Shown piece by piece: positions 1 through 7,428 of a DNA stretch of 64,000 nucleotides. Made by a program: the position numbers and the translations under genes. Location: positions 1,629,501 through 1,693,500 of the forward strand of contig NC_014484.1 of assembly GCF_000147075.1 (NCBI RefSeq), written 5' to 3'. The stretch's first letter is position 1. Each line of letters begins with the position of its first letter. The DNA comes from Spirochaeta thermophila DSM 6192 (GTDB taxonomy: Bacteria; Spirochaetota; Spirochaetia; Winmispirales; Winmispiraceae). Below the pieces are notes generated by a model, which saw nothing but the letters and a program-made list of their open reading frames with translations, had not been told where the DNA came from and made no database searches.

Positions 1-1368
1 CACGGTGGAGATCTTCCTCGCGTTCTCAAATGCCGTGCGGTTCCGTATGAGAAGCCCGTTGCGGGCCGAAAGTGAAGTAGAGACCGCCACCACCAGGGGT
101 ACGGCGAGCCCCAGGGCGTGGGGGCAGGTGATGACCATCACCGTGACCATCCGCTCGATGGCAGCAGCGAGATCCCCTGTGAAGACCATCCAGAGCACAA
201 AGGTGAGGGATCCCGCCCCTATGGCGATGAAGGTGAGCCACTGCGCCGCCCTATCGGCGAGCCGCTGGGTCTTCGACTTGGTCCGCTGCGCCTCTTCGAC
301 GAGGTGGATCACCTTTTGGAGATAGGAGTCCTCGCCCGTACCGGTGATGCGCACCGTGAGCACGCCATCTCCGTTCACCGAACCACCTATCACCCCATCC
401 CCAGGTCCCTTCTTCACCGGCACGGACTCCCCTGTGAGCATGGACTCGTTCACATAGCTGGTCCCCTTCACCACTTCACCATCCGCAGGGATCTTCTCCC
501 CCGCCTTCACGAGTACCAGATCACCAGCGGCAAGCTCGGAGGTACGCACGTCCACCACCTCCTCCCCCTCCACCTTGTGGGCGGTGTCAGGCAGGAGTTG
601 GGCGAGCTTCTCCAGCGCACGTGAGGCCCCGAGTACGGAGGCCATCTCGATCCAATGGCCCAGGAGCATCACGTCGATGAGGGTGGCGAGCTCCCAGAAA
701 AAGAACTTTCCGGAAAGCCCAAAGACCACCGCGGTGCTGTACACATAGGCCACCGAGATGGCGAGGGCGATGAGGGTCATCATCCCGGGTTGTCTGCGCT
801 GAATCTCGTCTCGTCCCCCTACAAGGAAGGGCCACCCGCCGTAGAAGAAGACAAGGCTCGAGAGGGCCCACAGGAGGTACTCCTGAACGGGAAGGTCGAA
901 AGAGAAACCGAAGACCTCCTGAATGAGGGGCGAGAGGGCCAGTATGGGAAGGGTGAGGAGAAGCGAGACGAAGAACCTCCTCCTGAAGTCGCGGATCATG
1001 GCCTTGTGATGTTCCGCATGATCGTGCCCCCCGTGGTGCTCATGTCCATGGTGGGCGTGCCCGGCCTCTCCGGAGTGCCCTGTATGGTGCTCATGGTGTG
1101 CGTGCCCGGTCTCTCCGGTGACCCCCCCGTGGTGCTCATGGTCCTCGTGCCCCTCATGGTGGGGAGGGTGATTGCCATGGGGGGAGTGCGTCGGGGCCGA
1201 TCCGTGATCGTGCCGATGGGACGCGGGAGCATCCTCGTGAAGGGAGCCCATTCCGCCCCTCGAATGGGGAGATTCCTCAGGAGCCGGTACGAGGGGCGTC
1301 CCGTCCATAGGACACACCCCTTCCTGCTCGAAGGTCATACCACAGGTAGGACATCGATAACGGGTCAT
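1..1368 (-). CDS. copB: CopB-type heavy-metal P1B-ATPase, C-terminal part outside window
   Basis: Membrane pump of the P1B-ATPase family, expected to export copper or silver at the cost of ATP. The N-terminus has a small metal ribbon (CPTCG at residues 6-10, another Cys near 19) followed by about 80 residues extremely rich in His, Gly and Glu, then the first membrane segments. The transmembrane metal motif is CPH (in TCPHALGLAVP), which separates CopB-type (P1B-3) from CopA-type (CPC) pumps. The reading frame runs off the window just before the phosphorylation motif, so the ATP-binding domain is not seen. Start chosen at 1368 because AGGGAGGA lies 4 bases upstream. It is the last visible gene of a DUF302-methyltransferase-ATPase operon and complements the CopA pump at 7.4 kb. 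Confidence 0.9.
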   Translation of the reverse strand, partial: MTRYRCPTCGMTFEQEGVCPMDGTPLVPAPEESPHSRGGMGSLHEDAPASHRHDHGSAPTHSPHGNHPPHHEGHEDHEHHGGVTGETGHAHHEHHTGHSGEAGHAHHGHEHHGGHDHAEHHKAMIRDFRRRFFVSLLLTLPILALSPLIQEVFGFSFDLPVQEYLLWALSSLVFFYGGWPFLVGGRDEIQRRQPGMMTLIALAISVAYVYSTAVVFGLSGKFFFWELATLIDVMLLGHWIEMASVLGASRALEKLAQLLPDTAHKVEGEEVVDVRTSELAAGDLVLVKAGEKIPADGEVVKGTSYVNESMLTGESVPVKKGPGDGVIGGSVNGDGVLTVRITGTGEDSYLQKVIHLVEEAQRTKSKTQRLADRAAQWLTFIAIGAGSLTFVLWMVFTGDLAAAIERMVTVMVITCPHALGLAVPLVVAVSTSLSARNGLLIRNRTAFENARKISTV

Positions 1369-1400
1369 ACGTTCCTCCCTTCATGATAGATAGGCCTCCT

Positions 1401-2024
1401 TCAAGGGAGAGCGCACACAAAGCGTCTGAAGACATCAACAAGGCCGAGGATCTCGTCTCTCTCGAGCGCGAGTCCTGCCTTCAGGATGTTGCCCCTGGTA
1501 TCCCTGTTCACGTTGAATCCAAAGAGGCTCCTCGTGAGAGGATTGTGGAGGTGCTCCCAGAATGCGATGAGGGGGTGTCTGCTGAGCACATGCTCGAGGA
1601 AGATGAGCCTCCCCCCTGGCTTGAGCACCCGGACAGCCTCTCTCAGGGCCCTCACCGGGTCCGGGATGGAACAGAGGACGAACGTCCCCACCACAAAATC
1701 GAAGGTAGCAGGGGGAAACGAGAGCTCCTGTGCGTCCATCTCGAGCAGGGTGACCTCACGGGACAGTTTTTCGGCACGGGCCTTTGCGCGTTCGAGCATC
1801 TTCGGGCTGAGATCGATCCCCACGAGCTCCACCCCCTCGGGATAGTAGGGGAGGTTCTTTCCCGTGCCCACCCCTATCTCCAGCACCTTCCCCGAGACCT
1901 GTGAGAGGGTCTCGCGCCGCCAGGGGGCGAAGAGCCGTTCCTCCACCCACGCCTCCACCCTGTCGTAGAACCGGGCGAACCTGTCGTACCTGCGTCGCGT
2001 ACGCGCGGTAGCCCTATCCGACAT
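1401..2024 (-). CDS. Class I SAM-dependent methyltransferase
   Basis: A 207-residue Rossmann-fold methyltransferase. Motif I is VLEIGVGTGKNLPYYP (about residues 47-62), followed by the acidic strand end VGIDLSPKML and the LVVGTF/VLKPGG motifs typical of UbiE/PmtA-like enzymes. The N-terminal stretch RYDRFARFYD is also common in small phospholipid or quinone methyltransferases. The start overlaps the end of the DUF302 gene by 11 bases, with no strong ribosome site, so it is probably translationally coupled. Only 32 bases separate its stop from the CopB-type ATPase start, so the three genes form one transcription unit. The substrate cannot be told from sequence; membrane lipid or quinone methylation, or metal(loid) methylation, are possibilities. 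Confidence 0.8.
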   Translation of the reverse strand: MSDRATARTRRRYDRFARFYDRVEAWVEERLFAPWRRETLSQVSGKVLEIGVGTGKNLPYYPEGVELVGIDLSPKMLERAKARAEKLSREVTLLEMDAQELSFPPATFDFVVGTFVLCSIPDPVRALREAVRVLKPGGRLIFLEHVLSRHPLIAFWEHLHNPLTRSLFGFNVNRDTRGNILKAGLALERDEILGLVDVFRRFVCALP

Positions 2025-2406
2025 GCTCGATCACCCGCGCGAGCTTCTCCTCCACCTGGGATGCCACCTCGAGGAGGCGTGGGTTCCCCACTACCTCCAT
2101 GGCCCTGGTGGGCCGTATGGCCGCCACCACGGTGTGACCTTCCTTTCGATACACCACCACATTGCAGGGGAGCATGAGCCCGATGTCCTCTTCCAGCGAG
2201 AGGGCCTCGTGGGCGAGAGGCGGGTTGCACGCCCCGAGAATCACGTAGGGCTCCACCTCTTTTCCGAGCTTGGCCCTGAGCGTGGCCTGCACGTCGATCT
2301 CACAGAGGATGCCGAACCCTTCGCGGGAGAGGGCCTCCTTCACCGCCTCACAGGCCTCGTGGACCCCACTCGCAACCGTCTTCTTCATGGCATAGGGAGT
2401 ATCCAT
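2014..2406 (-). CDS. DUF302 family protein
   Basis: A 130-residue soluble protein with the DUF302 hallmark: an N-terminal helix-strand unit (AVKEALSREGFGILCEIDV) and the conserved block GACNPPLAHEAL followed by GLMLPCNVVVY. The two Cys in GACNPP and LPCNV are seen in many family members. Function is unknown, though the family is often found with metal-resistance and sulfur-redox genes, as here beside a CopB ATPase. ATG 2406 is chosen. A GTG at 2424 also opens the frame, but a perfect promoter -10 box lies across it. The ATG at 2406 sits exactly where transcription should begin, suggesting a leaderless message; an alternative is ATG 2388 (MKKTVA). Confidence 0.75.
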   Translation of the reverse strand: MDTPYAMKKTVASGVHEACEAVKEALSREGFGILCEIDVQATLRAKLGKEVEPYVILGACNPPLAHEALSLEEDIGLMLPCNVVVYRKEGHTVVAAIRPTRAMEVVGNPRLLEVASQVEEKLARVIEHVG

Positions 2407-2412
2407 GGAACA

Positions 2413-2441
2413 AGTATACTGCACGCAATGACGGCTGTCAA
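2413..2441 (-). promoter_or_regulatory. Sigma-70 promoter of DUF302-methyltransferase-copB operon
   Basis: On the minus strand the -35 box is TTGACA (2436-2441), the spacer is 17 bp and the -10 box is TATACT (2413-2418). The predicted transcription start, about 7 bases after the -10, coincides with the A of the ATG at 2406, leaving no room for a Shine-Dalgarno site. Confidence 0.8.
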
Positions 2442-2545
2442 AATTACTGCTGGTCCCGAGGCGCTATCCTAAAGAAAATTTGTAACTTTCGCCTTCTTAC
2501 ATGTTTTTAGAAACAAAGTATTTTGATCATATTAGGAGGTTCCAC

Positions 2546-2839
2546 ATGGCCCCCCACACCCATTCCTCTCCTTCCCATCCACACCGTCATCCCTGGTGGA
2601 TGATGGCGCTCTGTGTGCTTCCCATGGCGCTTCTGGGAGGGGTCTTTCTCCTCGCTCCCTCATCCCTCGATCGGGGATGGCTGCTCACGCTCTTCCTTCT
2701 CCTCTGTCCCCTCCTCCACCTCGGCATGATCCCCCTTATGGTGCGTCACAACGAGGAGGAAGGGGCCCGCACGGACACTCCTCAAAAAGAGGAGAAGCCC
2801 CTGCTCCTCGAATACCATGGAGGATCTCATGACGAGTAA
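2546..2839 (+). CDS. Small His-rich membrane protein
   Basis: A 97-residue protein starting with a His/Pro/Ser cluster (MAPHTHSSPSHPHRHPWW), then two hydrophobic segments (about residues 17-37 and 45-65) and a charged, Glu-rich tail. The His-rich head on a small two-pass membrane protein is typical of minor metal-handling proteins; no named family is recognised with certainty. The start at 2546 is set by AGGAGG at 2534-2539; the frame is open upstream to 2501 but has no ribosome site there. Its stop overlaps the start of the next membrane protein, so the two are co-translated, and the pair diverges from the copB operon. Confidence 0.7.
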   Translation: MAPHTHSSPSHPHRHPWWMMALCVLPMALLGGVFLLAPSSLDRGWLLTLFLLLCPLLHLGMIPLMVRHNEEEGARTDTPQKEEKPLLLEYHGGSHDE

Positions 2840-3764
2840 GGGGAAGGGCCTGCTTCTCGGACTCCTCGGGACGTGGGGGCTCCTCGTCCTGTACGGCCTC
2901 ACGCTGCTCCTGCTGGAGGGGCCCGAGGCCGCCCTCCAACTCTTCCTCGCCCGCTGGTGGTGGATACTCCTCATCTCCATCACCTTTGGGGTTCAGGTGG
3001 GCCTCATAGGATACATGCGCGCCTATGTGAGGAACACGAAAACCCCCTTCACCGGAGGAGTGGCAGCCTCGGGAACCATCTCCACAGGGAGCATGCTCGC
3101 CTGCTGTGCCCACCACCTCACGGATCTTCTCCCCTTTCTGGGCATCTCGGGGGTCTCCGTGTTTCTCACCCGCTACCAGGTGCCGCTCCTCCTCGTGGCC
3201 CTTATCGCCAATATCTTCGGAATCGTCCACATGTTGAGTGTCATCCAGCAGGCACGGCTCTACGATGAAGGCGGAGTGCTCCAGCGGATCTTCCGCTGGC
3301 GGATGAGGCCTCTTCGAAACGCGATCCTTGCGGTCTCCCTCATCCTTCTCCCGTTAGGATTTCTCTTCGGGGCGGAGGAGAGGCCGGATCTCCCCTTCAC
3401 CGCTGAACGGAAGATCGTACTCGAACCACAGACAAAGGAGTTGAGCGGGGTCGCCATCACCGTGAAACCCCTCCCCTTCATCTGGGAGGATGACCTCTCA
3501 TTCGAGGTCTCCTTCGACACCCACGTAGGTTCCCTCGACTTCGACCCCCGGGAGATCGCCGTGCTTCAGGATGAAGGCGGGAGAAGGTATCGCGCCCATA
3601 CCTGGGAAGGGAGTCCTCCGGGAGGACACCATAGACGAGGGAGGCTCATCTTCCCACGACTGAGCACACCAAGCGCGCATCTGGAGCTCACCATCACCGA
3701 TGTGTATGGAGATCCACTCCTCACGTTCCTGTGGGAGATAGAAGGAAGCCAGGAGACACCTTGA
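2829..3764 (+). CDS. Membrane protein with CCxHH motif, unknown function
   Basis: A 311-residue protein with about five membrane segments in its first 185 residues and a soluble beta-rich C-terminal domain of about 120 residues. The segment GSMLACCAHHLTDLLPFLG puts two Cys and two His next to each other at a membrane helix, an obvious candidate metal-binding site. I do not recognise a characterised family. Start 2829 is chosen over ATG 2817 because GGAGG (2819-2823) sits 5 bases before it. Between a His-rich small protein and other copper-island genes, a role in metal sensing, reduction or transfer is plausible, but this is inference from context. Confidence 0.7.
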   Translation: MTSKGKGLLLGLLGTWGLLVLYGLTLLLLEGPEAALQLFLARWWWILLISITFGVQVGLIGYMRAYVRNTKTPFTGGVAASGTISTGSMLACCAHHLTDLLPFLGISGVSVFLTRYQVPLLLVALIANIFGIVHMLSVIQQARLYDEGGVLQRIFRWRMRPLRNAILAVSLILLPLGFLFGAEERPDLPFTAERKIVLEPQTKELSGVAITVKPLPFIWEDDLSFEVSFDTHVGSLDFDPREIAVLQDEGGRRYRAHTWEGSPPGGHHRRGRLIFPRLSTPSAHLELTITDVYGDPLLTFLWEIEGSQETP

Positions 3765-3811
3765 GTGATCATGCCTCCATTCCCACCCATCATTTCACCA
3801 AGGAGCACTCG

Positions 3812-6058
3812 ATGACAACTGTGAAGAAGTCCATGGCACGTCTTTTCTCGATAAGCCTTACCGTCCTCATGACCGAAGTACTCTACACGCGTGTATTCTC
3901 CTTCTTCTTTGCCCCCAACTATGTCTACGTGATCGTGTCTCTCGCCATCTCAGGACTGGGTATCGGCGCCTATCTCTCCTTCAAGGCGCACGCGCTGGTG
4001 GAACACGTAAAGGCATGGACCAGTCTCGCATGGCCCCTTCTCCTGGGATTGTTCCTCCTCCTCTCCTATCTCTTCCAGTCGGCCCCTCTCCTCCTCGCAG
4101 TGGCTCTCCTCCAGTTCATCCTCTTAGGCTCGGCGTCCGCCAGGATCTATCGTCTCGCTCCCGGTCGCTACGGCCTCCTCTATGCAGCCGACCTGCTAGG
4201 TGCGGGGGTTGGGGCACTCGGAGCTACTGCCTCCATGGAAGCCCTGGGGATCATGACAAGTGTGGGACTCCTCCCCATCCTGGGGGCGATAGGCCTCCTC
4301 GAGACCCGGCGTCCACCCGTTCTCCTCGCAGGAGGGATCCTGGGTATCGGACTCCTCGCCCTGTCCACAGTACTCCCCCCACCCGGGCTCCACGACAGGG
4401 TAAAGTCTATGAGTGTCTTCCTCACGGAGCGCGGCTACCAGCTCGAGGCGACGAGGTGGAAGTCCTTCGGAAGGGTGGATGTCCTCAAGGCACCGGATGG
4501 GAGCAGGGCCATGTTCATAGACGGCAACTCGGGGACCCTCATGGTGAGGTATCCAGAACGTATGGGAGAGCACTCGGCCCTGGAGACCATGAGAAAGGTG
4601 AATCCCGGGGTGACGTGGCCCCTTTCCGTACTCCCAGATCTAGAGAAGGATCATGCCCTCGTGATAGGGAGCGGAGGGGGCGTGGATGTGACCTCACTTC
4701 TCTCCCTCGGATTCTCCCGCGTGACCGCGGTGGAGATGAATCCTCTCTTCATCGCATTCACAAAGGAGTACAGCGCGTTCAACGGGGCTCTCTACACCTC
4801 TCATCCCCAGGTGAGACTCGTTCAGGATGAGGCACGTCATTTTCTTCTCACGTCTGACGAGAAGTACGACGTGATCGTGATCTCCATGGCCCTCATCAAT
4901 TCACTCAGGGGAATGCACACCATCGCGATGGCAGAAGACTATCTCTTCACAAAGGAGGCCTTCGACACCTACCTGCGGCGCCTGAAGCCGGGTGGGTTCC
5001 TCCTCATCGTGGGACACAACGCGGTAGAGCTCATGAGGATACTCGTCACCTCCCTTGAGTCCCTGAGACAACACGCGGGAAGCGTGGAAGCTGCGATGCA
5101 ACAGGTAGCGGTGCTCTCCCTTGGTGGTCATCACCCTATCCTTCTCATCAGACAGGGAAGGCTCACCAGAGAAGAGACACTGAGCCTGGAGCGGCTCGTC
5201 CATGTATTCTCCCCCCAGGGGGCGCCTCCAGGATTGAGCTACCTGCCCGACCGCTCCATGACGCACCCCGTCGTCACCCCTGAGGGGAAGACGCTCCTCG
5301 TGCCCATGTACACCCCCGGGCTCCAGCACCTCGCTCACGGCCACGTAGCCCTGAGGCAGTTGGTGGAGGCCTCTCCCTCCAGGATCGATCCGGTCACCGA
5401 CGACCGTCCCTTTCTCTACTATTTCGATCAAGGTGTTCGACCTGAAATGCTCATACCTCTTCTCCTGGGAGTGGCCCTCCTCGTCCGCTTCTCGTGGAGG
5501 CTCCCTGCGGGGCGCGGGACAGGTTTTGCGCCATTCCCCCTCATTGGCCTCTCCTTCCTCGTAGTGGAGATGTTCTTCATACAGCGCGTGGGATTCCTCT
5601 TCGGCCAGGGTTCCCTCGTCCTCTCGCTCATCCTCACAGGAATCCTCTTCTCCACCGGGTTGGGAAGCCTCCTCACAAGGACATGGAGATGCCGCACGCG
5701 GATCCTCACAGGCAGCCTGGGGACCCTCACAGGTCTTCTCGCCATCATCGTCCTCGACGATCTTCTCTTTGGAGCTGTCCGGGGCACACTCACCACCGTG
5801 CTGGTCTCCCTCCTCACCATAGCCCAGTTCGGCTTCATGGGGATGCTCTTCCCCGCCTTGCTCGACCGTGTAGGATCACGCCTCGCGCCTGAGGCCATCG
5901 CCCTCAACAGTGCGGGGAGCATGATCGCAGGGGGGGTAGGCCTCCTGTTCGCAGTACAGTGGGGATTCAGCTCCCTTCTCTTCCTCGCCGCCGGGGGATA
6001 CCTGGGTGCAGCGCTTTTTGGGTTATCAAGTAAGGATTTGAGAAAAGATGCTTCATGA
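3812..6058 (+). CDS. Membrane-embedded spermidine-synthase-like protein
   Basis: A 748-residue protein with three parts: N-terminal membrane helices (about six, residues 1-200), a soluble spermidine/spermine-synthase-like Rossmann domain (about 220-520) and a second set of about seven membrane helices to the end. The nucleotide-binding motif is ALVIGSGGGVDVTSLLSLG, followed by VEMNPL and later DDRPFLYYF, the block found in MFS-linked spermidine-synthase-like proteins. This architecture is common and uncharacterised; the aminopropyl transfer activity is not assured. Start 3812 is supported by AAGGAG at 3800-3805; the open frame extends to 3731 inside the previous gene. It follows the CCxHH protein within 50 bases in the same direction. 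Confidence 0.8.
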   Translation: MTTVKKSMARLFSISLTVLMTEVLYTRVFSFFFAPNYVYVIVSLAISGLGIGAYLSFKAHALVEHVKAWTSLAWPLLLGLFLLLSYLFQSAPLLLAVALLQFILLGSASARIYRLAPGRYGLLYAADLLGAGVGALGATASMEALGIMTSVGLLPILGAIGLLETRRPPVLLAGGILGIGLLALSTVLPPPGLHDRVKSMSVFLTERGYQLEATRWKSFGRVDVLKAPDGSRAMFIDGNSGTLMVRYPERMGEHSALETMRKVNPGVTWPLSVLPDLEKDHALVIGSGGGVDVTSLLSLGFSRVTAVEMNPLFIAFTKEYSAFNGALYTSHPQVRLVQDEARHFLLTSDEKYDVIVISMALINSLRGMHTIAMAEDYLFTKEAFDTYLRRLKPGGFLLIVGHNAVELMRILVTSLESLRQHAGSVEAAMQQVAVLSLGGHHPILLIRQGRLTREETLSLERLVHVFSPQGAPPGLSYLPDRSMTHPVVTPEGKTLLVPMYTPGLQHLAHGHVALRQLVEASPSRIDPVTDDRPFLYYFDQGVRPEMLIPLLLGVALLVRFSWRLPAGRGTGFAPFPLIGLSFLVVEMFFIQRVGFLFGQGSLVLSLILTGILFSTGLGSLLTRTWRCRTRILTGSLGTLTGLLAIIVLDDLLFGAVRGTLTTVLVSLLTIAQFGFMGMLFPALLDRVGSRLAPEAIALNSAGSMIAGGVGLLFAVQWGFSSLLFLAAGGYLGAALFGLSSKDLRKDAS

Positions 6059-6151
6059 AATCTGACAATTTTTGTATGCAAGCGTGTAACATTTTATGGC
6101 TTTCCTTGTTTTCTATTGTAGATTTTAGTATCATATATCCATGGAGGACGT

Positions 6152-6802
6152 ATGAAACGATGGCTTTTGATAGGGGTGGTGCTCTTCTCCCCCCTTCTGG
6201 GGATGGCGGCCGATGAGGAGGGGCACGAGGGCCTCAGTGTGGAGGCGGTGCTCCAGGAGATCATGGCCTCCCAGGGGGTAGAGCGGATTCAGGACGTGGA
6301 TCCCGACAGGGTGGCGCCTGAGCTCCTCGAGGAGCTGGGCGATGCGGTGATGGAAGAGGCACACCCCGGCGAGGCGCACGAGATCATGGATGCCATGATG
6401 GGGGGCGAGGGTTCGGAGAGCCTCGCCGTCATCCACAGGGCCATGGGCTACCGCTACCTGGTGGCACTGGTGAACGGCAGGGAGGATGTCTGGGGCTGGG
6501 GCATGATGGGCCCTGGCATGATGGGGGCCGGTATGGGCCCCTGGATGATGTACGGATGGGCCGGGGGCCAGCCCGGCACCTTCTGGTACAGATACGGAGG
6601 TATCATCATGATGATCTTTGGATTTCTCATCCTTGCGGGCATTATCGCCGCACTCATCGTGCTCGTCCAGCAGAATCGGGGTATCTTCCGATCGCTGGGA
6701 GGGCAGGAGGATCCTCTCTCGGTGCTCAAGGCTCGTCTCGCGAGGGGCGAGATCACCGAGGAGGAGTACGAACGTCTGAAGAGCCGCATCCTCTCCTCCT
6801 AA
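6152..6802 (+). CDS. Exported Met/Gly-rich SHOCT-domain membrane protein
   Basis: A 216-residue protein with an N-terminal signal peptide (MKRWLLIGVVLFSPLLGMAA), a helical acidic region, a Met/Gly/Trp-rich stretch (GWGMMGPGMMGAGMGPWMMY, about residues 116-135), one membrane helix (about 150-172) and a C-terminal SHOCT domain ending LARGEITEEEYERLKSRIL. Clusters of Met are typical of periplasmic copper(I) ligands, and the neighbours are an HMA protein and CopA, so copper handling at the membrane is likely (inference). GGAGG lies 4 bases before the start. The 93 bases upstream are AT-rich and probably hold its promoter, but no confident hexamer pair was found. Confidence 0.75.
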   Translation: MKRWLLIGVVLFSPLLGMAADEEGHEGLSVEAVLQEIMASQGVERIQDVDPDRVAPELLEELGDAVMEEAHPGEAHEIMDAMMGGEGSESLAVIHRAMGYRYLVALVNGREDVWGWGMMGPGMMGAGMGPWMMYGWAGGQPGTFWYRYGGIIMMIFGFLILAGIIAALIVLVQQNRGIFRSLGGQEDPLSVLKARLARGEITEEEYERLKSRILSS

Positions 6803-6855
6803 AGACATCCTCTCCTCGCTAAAGAGAGGGGCGGCGCTCTCCGGAGGAGGCGCGT

Positions 6856-7311
6856 ATGGCAGGACTTTTTTCGTCACTCAAAGAGGGCCTACGGCGCTGG
6901 ATCGACTCCCTCGCGAGGGAGAATACCCGGACCTTCGGGACTGCCGGTACCCTGGACTGCTGCAACCTCCCCGGCAAGCAGCCGGGCTCCTCTTCTGCGG
7001 CAAAGAAGAGGAGGCTCCCTACGGAGGAGGCGGCAGTCCCTGCAGGTGAGTACGACGAGTACCTGCAGGCATACCAATCCATTACCACGGGAGGTTCCGG
7101 GATGGCGACGACCATACGCCTCATGATCGAAGGCATGACGTGTGACCACTGCGTCATGTCGGTGAAGAGTGCCCTCGTGAAGCAGGAGGGCGTGAAGGAT
7201 GCGAAGGTAAGGATAGGAAGTGCAGAGGTGGAGGTAGAGGGGCAGGTGGATCCACAGGCCCTGGTGAAGGCGGTGGAAGAGGCGGGTTACACGGCGAAGA
7301 TCGCCTCGTGA
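6856..7311 (+). CDS. HMA-domain copper chaperone with N-terminal extension
   Basis: A 151-residue frame. The last about 69 residues are a complete HMA domain with the metal loop GMTCDHC and ending EEAGYTAKIAS, as in CopZ. The first 82 residues are an extension with a helical start (MAGLFSSLKEGLRRW) and a Cys pair (LDCCNLPGK). Both ends have their own ribosome site: GGAGGAGG before 6856, and GGGAGG (7089-7094), 7 bases before an internal ATG at 7102 that would give the free chaperone. Two products from one gene are therefore likely. It lies just upstream of CopA and should deliver Cu(I) to it. The extension resembles nothing I can name. Confidence 0.8.
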   Translation: MAGLFSSLKEGLRRWIDSLARENTRTFGTAGTLDCCNLPGKQPGSSSAAKKRRLPTEEAAVPAGEYDEYLQAYQSITTGGSGMATTIRLMIEGMTCDHCVMSVKSALVKQEGVKDAKVRIGSAEVEVEGQVDPQALVKAVEEAGYTAKIAS

Positions 7312-7316
7312 GTGAA

Positions 7317-7339
7317 GGGGCGCGCTCGCGCCCCTTTTT
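7317..7339 (+). terminator. Intrinsic terminator after HMA chaperone gene
   Basis: GGGGCGC, a 4-base loop (GCTC) and GCGCCCC followed by TTTTT, starting 5 bases after the stop codon. Confidence 0.85.
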
Positions 7340-7351
7340 CGATGAGAGAGG

Positions 7352-7401
7352 CCCTCCCGGGTGACGGGAGGGAGTTGTCTGTGTATCTTTGTCTGTATCT
7401 T
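7352..7401 (+). promoter_or_regulatory. copA leader: inverted repeat and direct repeats
   Basis: An 8-bp inverted repeat (CCCTCCCG, 5-base loop, CGGGAGGG; 7352-7372) is followed by two direct repeats, TTGTCTGTGTATCTT (7375-7389) and TTGTCTGTATCTT (7389-7401). A TTGTCT/TATCTT hexamer pair is present but with only a 15-bp spacer. The position, between a terminator and copA, suggests the copA promoter and a metal-responsive operator; the regulator is not in the window. Confidence 0.4.
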
Positions 7402-7428
7402 ACTTGAATATCATGTGAAGGAGTGGTC

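Noticed and set aside
2407-2424. GTG start of the DUF302 gene at 2424
   Set aside because: The promoter -10 box (2413-2418) lies inside those codons, so they are not in the message from that promoter.
6062-6092. Promoter CTGACA/TAACAT before the SHOCT-protein gene
   Set aside because: The spacer would be 19 bp and both boxes are imperfect.
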